DNA of 5,231 nt from NCBI GenBank assembly GCA_041663205.1, contig JBAZQZ010000045.1, forward strand, positions 1 to 5,231, read 5' to 3'. The position numbers and the translations under genes are program-made. Each line of letters begins with the position of its first letter. Positions within the stretch are counted from its first letter, which is position 1. The notes under the pieces were generated by a model, which worked only from the letters and a program-made list of their open reading frames with translations, did not search any database and was not told the DNA's origin. Shown one piece after another: positions 1 to 5,231 of this stretch. This stretch comes from UM-FILTER-38-24 sp041663205 (GTDB lineage: Bacteria; Patescibacteriota; Gracilibacteria; UBA1369; LOWO2-01-FULL-3).

Positions 1-1110
1 GTCGAATTGCGATAAATTTATGACAGGGGCGTAGTAAAAGAATTCATATTTTTCCCAGCCGATCATGTTTCCGCTGCCGTCGGTGATTCCGAAAGAATTG
101 TTTTTGTTCTTCTTGATGTCGATTATTCTAAGCAACATGTGCATGCATGTGTGATTTATAAACCGGCCCGGTTCGGCGTAAAGCTTTACGTTTGGCATGA
201 CTTTTAGTATGTCTTTTTTGTAAACTTCCGCGATTTTTTTTGCGACGATGTCTATCGGGGTGACTTTGATTGCGGTGTACGGTTTTTTGAATTCATTATT
301 TGCGATTTTGTCCAAAAGTGTCGAACCTTCGTCAAAAATGTTCATTTCTTCTTTCGGATTCCATATGTATCGGCCTTCGAAACTTTCGGGATAATATCCT
401 CCTCCCATGTCGATATATTCGAATTGCGCTCGTTCTTTTTCGCTGAAATTTTCTTTTACGTATGAAGCGATTTCTTTCAGTGTTTTGAGGTATGGTTCCG
501 GGGTTTTGTTCATGCTGATGTGGAAATGTATACCGCAGAATTTTATTGATTTATATTTTTTTGCCTCTTTTGCGAAATTTTTCAATTCGCTCAGCGGCAT
601 GCCGAATTTTGTCCATCCTTCTTGCATTTTTGTGTAAACTCTTACTCCGCATCGCATGGTGATTTTTTTTGCGGCGGCCATTTTTGCCAAGAGTTGAAGT
701 TCTCTGATTGTTTCAAGATTTACCGTGATTTTTTCATGATTTTTCAGTATTAATTCGAAATCTTTTTGTGTTTTTCCCGGGCCGGTGTATACGATTTTTT
801 TTGCTCCCGCCGAGAGGGCGAGTTTTAATTCCCGTTGGCTGGAAGCGTCTAAATTGCCTCCTTCTTTGACCACGGTTTTGAGCAGACCGAGGTATGAATT
901 ACTTTTTATCGCGTAAAAAAATGTAAAATCGATGTTTTGTTTTTTGAATGCGGAGGTGAATTCTTTGATGTTTTTTTTGACTTCGCCGGAATCATAAACA
1001 TACAGAGGCGTTTGTTTATCGGCTATCTTTTCGAGGGTCGGTTTCAGTTCTTTTATTCTTTTGAAATATTGTTCGAAACGAGGGAGGTTTTGAGAGTTTA
1101 TTCTTGACAT
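1..1110 (-). CDS. Fold-type-III PLP-dependent decarboxylase, diaminopimelate decarboxylase-like (3' end missing)
   Basis: Translating the minus strand from the ATG at 1110 gives 370 codons open to the left edge, so the C-terminus lies outside the window. The start is fixed by an in-frame TGA two codons upstream (1114-1116). The protein matches the alanine-racemase-like TIM barrel of the DAP/ornithine/arginine decarboxylase family. It has FYAIKSN around residues 65-71, with K69 the expected PLP Schiff-base lysine, then DASSQREL (88-95), YTGPGKT (108-114), KFGM (168-171), HFHIS (195-199), the glycine-rich phosphate loop DMGGG (234-238) and EPGR (313-316). A DGSGNM segment near the visible end corresponds to the start of the C-terminal beta domain. 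The family decarboxylates amino acids such as meso-diaminopimelate, ornithine or arginine in the cytoplasm. The usual HIGSQ motif is altered here (HISMN), and the catalytic-cysteine region (CESGD in family members) is beyond the window, so the substrate is open. It may be a paralogue rather than the lysine-biosynthesis LysA. It shares the strand of the downstream-numbered operon but is separated from it by the opposite-strand acetyltransferase gene. Confidence 0.88.
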   Translation of the reverse strand, partial: MSRINSQNLPRFEQYFKRIKELKPTLEKIADKQTPLYVYDSGEVKKNIKEFTSAFKKQNIDFTFFYAIKSNSYLGLLKTVVKEGGNLDASSQRELKLALSAGAKKIVYTGPGKTQKDFELILKNHEKITVNLETIRELQLLAKMAAAKKITMRCGVRVYTKMQEGWTKFGMPLSELKNFAKEAKKYKSIKFCGIHFHISMNKTPEPYLKTLKEIASYVKENFSEKERAQFEYIDMGGGYYPESFEGRYIWNPKEEMNIFDEGSTLLDKIANNEFKKPYTAIKVTPIDIVAKKIAEVYKKDILKVMPNVKLYAEPGRFINHTCMHMLLRIIDIKKNKNNSFGITDGSGNMIGWEKYEFFYYAPVINLSQFD

Positions 1111-1158
1111 TTTTCAGTATTATGTTAAGATTATATCTTATATTTAATATCATTATAT
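1111..1158. promoter_or_regulatory. Divergent intergenic promoter region, 48 bp
   Basis: This is the only true intergenic gap in the window, and it must hold the 5' signals of both the decarboxylase (minus) and the acetyltransferase (plus). It is almost entirely A and T. On the minus strand a perfect TATAAT lies at 1135-1130, which would put a transcript start about 13 nt before the ATG. A second TATAAT on that strand is at 1157-1152. On the plus strand TATATT at 1139-1144 could serve as a -10 box, leaving a leader of under about 10 nt. No convincing -35 boxes and no Shine-Dalgarno motif are visible before either start, so leaderless or very short-leader transcripts are plausible. In DNA this AT-rich, -10 matches arise easily by chance, so exact promoter positions are tentative. 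Confidence 0.5.
1126..1140. repeat. Perfect 6-bp inverted repeat (TAAGAT-TAT-ATCTTA), possible operator
   Basis: The left arm TAAGAT (1126-1131) and right arm ATCTTA (1135-1140) are exact reverse complements around a 3-bp spacer. It sits in the centre of the divergent region and overlaps the best candidate -10 boxes of both genes. A dimeric regulator bound here could control both directions. No T-tract or GC-rich stem follows, so a terminator is unlikely. Chance occurrence in AT-rich DNA is a real possibility. Confidence 0.35.
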
Positions 1159-2250
1159 ATGACAAATCAAGATTTGAAAAATGTTAGTGTAGGGTCGGAG
1201 GTTTTGGCGAGGACTGATGCTGAAGTTGCGAAGCCTGATGCAGAAGTTGAGGCTGGGGGTTCTGCTGTTGAAGGGGCTGCGAAACAGGAGGCTCCTGTTG
1301 TTAAAAGTGGCAGGAGGGAGACTAGAGGTTCTGTTGCTGATGTACTTAAGGGGAAGTCTCTTGTCGATGTTTTACGGGGAAAATTTGGAGAAGTTGCTGA
1401 TGTAACTCCTGTTCATTTTGATTTTCCCGAATTGAAGGGGAAAGAGGTTTTTAGGATAGATGTCCGTGATATGAAAAGGTGGGCTTCTCGCAGGAATATG
1501 AGAAAATTGGTTCCTGCTTTCGGGGAGACTGTTTTTGAGGCTTATAAAGATCGGGAGGATCCCGCTGTTTACAATCCAAGTGATAGGGCTTTTATGGAAA
1601 ACTTTTTTGAGAATGATATGGATGGGACGGACTTGTCTGCTTCAAATAGAATTGTCGCCATTGCGGATGGAGGGAAAGTTATTGGTTTTGTTTCTTATTC
1701 GGATTTTCCTGTGGCCGATTTGCCTGGAGTAAATGTTGGTTTTGAAAATTTGGGAACGATGCATCCGAATTATAAGGGTGGTGGAGTTTTTAGAAAATTT
1801 CGTGAGGCTGTGCTTGATGGTTGTGGCTATGATGCGTTGGCGAGCGTTTCTCATACTCCTGCCGCTGTAAAGTCTTTAATTCCCAAGGGGAAAAATGCGG
1901 AAACGGATGTTATGTATTTTGCAGGTGCTAGAAATGGGGATGACGGGATTCAATTGTCTGACAAAGAGAGTGCATTTGTTAAAATCATGAATGATGCCGT
2001 TAAAAAAGCATCTAAAGATGATGAGGTTATTGGTCATTTGCAAGAAGGAGTTCCAGATGGATATGTTTCTTACGGTACTTTTGGTATTCCTCCGAGGAAA
2101 AAGACTGAGGTTGATGTGGCTAGAGTTGGGCAGCCTCTTGCCGATAAACTGTTTCAGCTCATTGATTGGCAAGAAAGGAATAGACCTGCTGACGATTGTG
2201 TTTACGGAATCGTTGTTTGTGCGAAAAAGAGTGTCGTAGAGGGTGCTTAA
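1159..2250 (+). CDS. GNAT-like N-acetyltransferase with low-complexity N-terminus
   Basis: This 363-residue protein is the only plus-strand gene. The ATG at 1159 is the only reasonable start: no other start codon lies between it and the in-frame TAA at 1126-1128. Residues 1-80 are Ala/Val/Glu/Lys-rich, probably disordered, with two short imperfect repeats: DAEVAKP/DAEVEAG (20-33) and DVLKGK/DVLRGK (61-75). A GNAT-like core follows. Its beta hairpin is IVAIADGGKVIGFVSY (165-180). Motif A is NLGTMHPNYKGGGVF (197-211), matching the acetyl-CoA pyrophosphate-binding (Q/R)-x-x-G-x-(G/A) loop. A motif-B-like helix is SHTPAAVKSLIPKG (231-244). No signal peptide or membrane span is seen, so it is probably cytoplasmic. 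GNATs move an acyl group from acyl-CoA to an amine; the acceptor here is unknown. Residues 260-363 match nothing I recognise. The stop codon overlaps that of the convergent ATP-grasp gene. Its G/T-rich codons differ from the other genes, but this follows strand composition and is not clear evidence of transfer. Confidence 0.72.
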   Translation: MTNQDLKNVSVGSEVLARTDAEVAKPDAEVEAGGSAVEGAAKQEAPVVKSGRRETRGSVADVLKGKSLVDVLRGKFGEVADVTPVHFDFPELKGKEVFRIDVRDMKRWASRRNMRKLVPAFGETVFEAYKDREDPAVYNPSDRAFMENFFENDMDGTDLSASNRIVAIADGGKVIGFVSYSDFPVADLPGVNVGFENLGTMHPNYKGGGVFRKFREAVLDGCGYDALASVSHTPAAVKSLIPKGKNAETDVMYFAGARNGDDGIQLSDKESAFVKIMNDAVKKASKDDEVIGHLQEGVPDGYVSYGTFGIPPRKKTEVDVARVGQPLADKLFQLIDWQERNRPADDCVYGIVVCAKKSVVEGA

Positions 2251-3551
2251 GTAGTCATCTTTTTCTTGAAATAATCGTGCAGGAATTTTCCTTTTTGGTT
2301 TAGTTTGCCGGTTTTTACGTTGAAAAGGGGATAGTTGCTTACGATTGTGCAGATTGTGCAGTTTTCGTATTCCATTTTTTTGTCGGAAAGATCATGGAAG
2401 ATGAAAAAGCGCTTTTTGTCATCGGTGAAATCTTTCAGGTCTCCGCTTATGAATTTTACCTTGTTGTTTTCGAGGCTGTATGTTCCGATTTCCGGCACGT
2501 GGGTGATCTTTGTTTTTTGCATAACGTCGACGTCCAACAGACATCCTTCAAAATTTGTTTTCGGGGTTTTGTTGGCTTTGACTTTGATGTTTTTGTTTCC
2601 GCAGAAGGTGTTTAAGAAAAATTCCCAGGGATTTTTTATGTTGCACATGTTCGGGACTGAGAATACGTGTTGTGTCGCCGAGGACATTCTCGGGTTGCAT
2701 TCGATTATGTATGGAATGTTTTTGTAAATCACCACGTCTATGTTTGCGATGCCGATAAAGTTTTGTTTAAGCAGTGTTTTTGCCAGGGATTCCATCAATA
2801 AATATATTTTTTTCATTGCCGGTTTTGGGAAAAAATCTTTTCTGAGCCATTGAATTCCCAAAAAGATATGAGGGAAAATTCCTTTGTAGTCAAAGCATTG
2901 ACGTCTCATCCCGGAGAAAAAATAATTTCCGTCTTTGTCCAAAAATATGCTTATTCCCACGGGAACTCCATTTAAGTATTCTCTGATCAAGTAATTTTTT
3001 TGTTCCGTTTCGCTCATTTTTGAAAGAGTTTCCAGAAGTGTTTTTGGGTTTTTGTGAAATGTTGTTCCGAGACTGGCGATGCTTTTTGCTTTTTGCAATA
3101 CGTAGCTTTTGTCTTTTGGCAGGGAGTTTTTTGTAAATGTTTTTGGAGAGGAAAGTTTGTATTTTTTTAAGATTTCGTCGAAAAATAATTTGTCTTCGAG
3201 GTTTTCTTGAAGAATTGAACTCGGTGCCGTCATTTTGATTTTATTTTTTTTCGACCATTCTTCTATCTTTTGCAGGTTTTTGTGCGGGAGGACAAAGTAT
3301 TCCACGCCGCTTTCTTTAAGGCGTTTTGCGAGATCTGTCATTTCGGTTGTTTCCAAAAAATCCAAGTTTACGAGATCTTTGTTTTTCAAATTTTTTATTG
3401 TGATGATTTTGTCTTTTTGAAAATTTTTCAACGTGAATTTGTACAAACTTGAATTTTCAAAAACTACGACATAGAGATTGTTTTTATTGTATTGATCGAG
3501 AAAAATCGGATCTATGTTGTTGATTGAGGCTGCAATTTTTGGAAGTGTCAT
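2247..3551 (-). CDS. ATP-grasp ligase (amino-acid/carboxylate-amine ligase type)
   Basis: This 434-residue protein is the last gene of the three-gene minus-strand operon. Its ATG overlaps the preceding gene's TGA (ATGA at 3548-3551), implying translational coupling; an A8 run sits just upstream instead of a Shine-Dalgarno motif. Residues 1-110 look like a pre-ATP-grasp domain. A lid/adenine region follows: NLEDKLFFDEIL (117-128), VLQKAKSIASLGT (151-163, with a lysine placed to contact ATP) and LIREYLNG (188-195). The metal/ATP site is GIANIDVVIY (267-276) and IIECNPRMSSATQ (282-294), where E284, N286 and R288 form the ExNxR signature of functional ATP-grasp enzymes. Residues 330-434 form an unrecognised C-terminal domain. 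The family activates a carboxylate as an acyl phosphate and joins it to an amine, as in L-amino acid ligases. With a dipeptide epimerase in the same operon, dipeptide or amide formation is the most likely role, but substrates cannot be read off. No signal peptide is seen; it is presumably cytoplasmic. Confidence 0.85.
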   Translation of the reverse strand: MTLPKIAASINNIDPIFLDQYNKNNLYVVVFENSSLYKFTLKNFQKDKIITIKNLKNKDLVNLDFLETTEMTDLAKRLKESGVEYFVLPHKNLQKIEEWSKKNKIKMTAPSSILQENLEDKLFFDEILKKYKLSSPKTFTKNSLPKDKSYVLQKAKSIASLGTTFHKNPKTLLETLSKMSETEQKNYLIREYLNGVPVGISIFLDKDGNYFFSGMRRQCFDYKGIFPHIFLGIQWLRKDFFPKPAMKKIYLLMESLAKTLLKQNFIGIANIDVVIYKNIPYIIECNPRMSSATQHVFSVPNMCNIKNPWEFFLNTFCGNKNIKVKANKTPKTNFEGCLLDVDVMQKTKITHVPEIGTYSLENNKVKFISGDLKDFTDDKKRFFIFHDLSDKKMEYENCTICTIVSNYPLFNVKTGKLNQKGKFLHDYFKKKMTT

Positions 3552-4618
3552 ATTTTTTTTGTTAAAAAAGTTTTTATGTTTTTGCAGATATGGTCGACGT
3601 CCTTTTCTTTTATAATATACGTTATCGGCAATATTATAAATGATTTGTACAAGTCTTGGTTTACGTTTTCAAGAAGTGATTTGTCCAAGTCGTTTATATC
3701 CCAAAGTTTCTCCGCGAATATTTTGTTTTCGTGGAGGTGTTTTATCAACGAATCTTGTTTTTTTTCGTCGATAAAAAGCGGAAAGTAATTTCCTTCGTCG
3801 CATTTGTTTTTTACCAAACAACTGTCCAGTTCCGATAATTTTTCATGGTAGTACTTTGCGATTTTTTTTCTGTGGTCTGCGATTTTTTTGAGATCCAGAT
3901 GCGAATGTAAAAAATAATCCAAGGAATTTCCGAGTGTCGGTCGGTGGTGTTTTCCTATGATGCCGTCCAGTTTAAGAAATGTTTTTTCGCTCAAATCGTA
4001 AAGGTGTCTCGAAGAAAAAATGTGTGCCAGAAAAAGAAGTGATTCCGTCAGATGTTGTAAAAAATGACATTTTAATTTGTATAAATTTGTTTTATCGACC
4101 GTGCTTTTTTGAAAATCGAAGTTTTCGTTTATCAAGTTACAACCCGTGAAAGGGGAATATTTTCTTATGCTGTCGATATAAAAATGATTTTTGTTGATTG
4201 GTTTTACGTCCGAATTGTGAAGAATTTTATGTGCGTAATCTTCTATTATTATTGTTGATTTTTTGCAGAGTGCTCTCAGTTTAAATCCCGTGAAGCAGTA
4301 GTTTAAAATAATTCTCGGTTTATATTTTTCTATCTTTTTGAAATAATCTTGTTCGTCTACGGAGAAGTCGTTTTTTATCTTGTAGAAGACAATTTTCAGG
4401 TGTTCGCTTATGAAATTTAAAGTGCTCGGGCAGTAGAAATTCGGCATTAAAATGCAGTCGTTTTCTTTTGAAATTTTGTATGTTTCAAAAATACATTTTA
4501 ATGCGTCCGAAAATGACATGAAAAAATTTTTCTTGTGTTTTTTGTGCAGAAATTCGTTGTGTCTTATTGACAACGGTTGTAGAGGAAACGGGCAGGCAAA
4601 TGAAATTAAATGTTTCAT
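3548..4618 (-). CDS. DegT/DnrJ/EryC1/StrS-type PLP aminotransferase-like protein
   Basis: This 356-residue protein is the middle gene of the operon. Its ATG overlaps the epimerase stop codon (ATGA at 4615-4618) and its own TGA overlaps the ATP-grasp start. A weak GGAT lies about 9 nt before the ATG. Its layout follows the fold-type-I DegT family. SFSDAL (35-40) stands where SGTAAL-like residues bind the PLP phosphate. MPNFYCPS (58-65) matches the PxYxCPS-like strand-turn. IIEDYAH (124-130) supplies D127 to pair with the pyridine nitrogen. SIRKYSPFTG (150-159) carries K153 as the probable Schiff-base lysine. A C-terminal small domain includes HRKKIAKYYHEKL (249-261) and a final ILPITYIIKEKDVDHI segment (329-344). 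Length is slightly below the family norm. Family members transfer amino groups to keto-sugars or keto-acids; some are dehydratases. The active-site motifs are divergent, so the reaction is uncertain. Its place between a dipeptide epimerase and an ATP-grasp ligase favours an amino-acid or peptide substrate over a nucleotide sugar, by inference. Confidence 0.75.
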   Translation of the reverse strand: MKHLISFACPFPLQPLSIRHNEFLHKKHKKNFFMSFSDALKCIFETYKISKENDCILMPNFYCPSTLNFISEHLKIVFYKIKNDFSVDEQDYFKKIEKYKPRIILNYCFTGFKLRALCKKSTIIIEDYAHKILHNSDVKPINKNHFYIDSIRKYSPFTGCNLINENFDFQKSTVDKTNLYKLKCHFLQHLTESLLFLAHIFSSRHLYDLSEKTFLKLDGIIGKHHRPTLGNSLDYFLHSHLDLKKIADHRKKIAKYYHEKLSELDSCLVKNKCDEGNYFPLFIDEKKQDSLIKHLHENKIFAEKLWDINDLDKSLLENVNQDLYKSFIILPITYIIKEKDVDHICKNIKTFLTKKI

Positions 4619-5231
4619 AAATTTAGATCCAGCGGTTTATTTAAAGTTATTTTTCCGTTATGTACTTGTGCTCCGCCTATCGCGGGATCGTCCGGAAAGT
4701 CCAGATGTCCGCTGTCCAAATCAACGTAATCCAGAGGTAACCCGAGCGCTAAATTCGTTCCCATCGTGATTGATGTGTTTGATTCGTACATGCATCCGAT
4801 CATCATTATTTTGTTCAGGTTTTTCGCGAGTAAAAATATTTGCAGAAAATTTATAGGACCTCCGCATTTCATCAGTTTTATGTTAACTCCTGCGGCGTAG
4901 TCATTTAAAAGAATGTTGCATGCGTCGCGTGGACTTACAACCGATTCGTCGGCGACAATCGGAATTTTACTTGTCTTATGGAGGTGTTTTAAATTTTCCA
5001 TGTCTTTTGCGTCGATCGGTTGTTCGATAATATCCACGTGTGTGTTTGCAAGTTTTGATAGTAGCTTTTCTGCGTTTGTTAGCGAATATCCTTGATTTGC
5101 GTCTAGTACTATTTTGTGGGTTTCCGGGATTATTTTTTGCGCGGTTTTTATTCTTGATATGTCCTCTTCAATGTCGAGACCGCATTTCAGTTTTATTATT
5201 TTGAATCCCCCGTTTAAGCGATTTTTTATGT
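4615..5231 (-). CDS. Dipeptide epimerase, enolase superfamily (5' end missing)
   Basis: The reading frame is open from the right edge; 204 complete codons of the C-terminal barrel are visible. The GTG at 5037 is an internal valine (VDIIEQP), not a start, because conserved residues lie upstream of it. The catalytic set of the muconate-lactonizing/dipeptide epimerase subgroup is intact: the KxK pair as KLK (codons 5185-5193), Mg-ligand Asp in LDANQGY (5101-5103), Glu in IIEQP (5023-5025), Asp in VADES (4948-4950), and the opposite acid/base Lys in NIKLMKCGG (4876-4878). A DLD motif (4714-4722), followed by DDPAIGG, is typical of dipeptide epimerases, where it holds the substrate's amino terminus. 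Such enzymes, for example L-Ala-D/L-Glu epimerase, invert the alpha carbon of the second residue, often in murein-peptide recycling. The exact dipeptide specificity is not determinable. It is the first visible gene of the operon, and further genes may lie upstream beyond the edge. Confidence 0.9.
   Translation of the reverse strand, partial: IKNRLNGGFKIIKLKCGLDIEEDISRIKTAQKIIPETHKIVLDANQGYSLTNAEKLLSKLANTHVDIIEQPIDAKDMENLKHLHKTSKIPIVADESVVSPRDACNILLNDYAAGVNIKLMKCGGPINFLQIFLLAKNLNKIMMIGCMYESNTSITMGTNLALGLPLDYVDLDSGHLDFPDDPAIGGAQVHNGKITLNKPLDLNL

Noticed and set aside
407..637. 76-residue plus-strand open frame
   Set aside because: It lies opposite the decarboxylase, whose frame carries clear family motifs (GGG loop, HFHIS) over the same bases; no recognisable protein features.
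1876..2172. 98-residue minus-strand open frame inside the acetyltransferase gene
   Set aside because: It is antisense to the 363-residue frame that carries the GNAT motif; composition is that of a complement-strand artefact.
1159..2250. Acetyltransferase gene as a recent horizontal acquisition because its codon use differs from its neighbours
   Set aside because: The difference matches the window-wide G+T enrichment of the plus strand and is expected for a gene on the opposite strand; no repeats, integrase remnants or target-site duplications flank it.
2335..2727. 130-residue plus-strand open frame
   Set aside because: It is fully antisense to the conserved ATP-grasp C-terminal half, is Phe/Leu-rich as expected from the complement of Lys/Asn-rich coding DNA, and shows no motif or ribosome binding site.
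3551..3570. A/T run at the DegT/ATP-grasp junction as a transcription terminator
   Set aside because: The run encodes the Lys-rich end of the DegT-like protein, has no GC-rich stem, and lies inside an ATGA-coupled operon.
3548..4618. UGA recoded as glycine, as in some candidate-phylum bacteria
   Set aside because: No in-frame TGA occurs inside any of the five genes, glycines use GGN codons, and both TGA codons at gene ends sit in ordinary ATGA overlaps. Read-through would add only a few unconserved residues, so recoding is unsupported, though not strictly excluded.
4452..4769. 105-residue plus-strand open frame spanning the epimerase/DegT junction
   Set aside because: It is antisense to two genes with clear family motifs and an ATGA overlap; its translation resembles no protein family.
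4615..5037. Reading the epimerase as a complete 140-residue protein starting at GTG 5037
   Set aside because: The frame stays open to the window edge and encodes the conserved KLK and DANQGY catalytic segments upstream, so the gene is a longer one cut by the window.

Overview
The window is densely coding, about 97%, and AT-rich. It holds five protein genes and no RNA genes, mobile elements or CRISPR arrays. The compact, overlapping layout, the near absence of Shine-Dalgarno motifs and the K/N/I/F-rich proteins point to a bacterium with an AT-rich and probably small genome, possibly a candidate-phylum lineage. No taxonomic marker gene is present, so this is inference only. Standard stop codons fit every gene, and no in-frame TGA has to be read as sense.

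Right half, minus strand, in transcription order: (1) the C-terminal 204 codons of an enolase-superfamily dipeptide epimerase (4615-5231, running off the right edge); (2) a fold-type-I PLP protein of the DegT/DnrJ/EryC1/StrS aminotransferase type (3548-4618); (3) an ATP-grasp ligase (2247-3551). Each junction is a 4-nt ATGA overlap, so the three are almost certainly one translationally coupled operon. Left half: a plus-strand gene for a GNAT-like acetyltransferase with a low-complexity N-terminus (1159-2250) ends tail-to-tail with the ATP-grasp gene. Their TAA stop codons overlap on a TTAA. Divergent from it across only 48 bp is a minus-strand fold-type-III PLP decarboxylase of the diaminopimelate decarboxylase-like class (1-1110, C-terminus cut off by the left edge).

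An amide- or peptide-forming ATP-grasp enzyme, a dipeptide epimerase, an aminotransferase-type PLP enzyme, an amino-acid-decarboxylase-type PLP enzyme and an N-acyltransferase together suggest a small-molecule or peptide pathway. One possible order is that an amino acid is made or modified by transamination, joined by the ATP-grasp ligase, epimerised to an L,D-peptide, and perhaps decarboxylated or acylated. Family assignments are well supported by motifs. Substrates, order of steps and product cannot be read from the sequence, and I do not recognise this combination as a named pathway.
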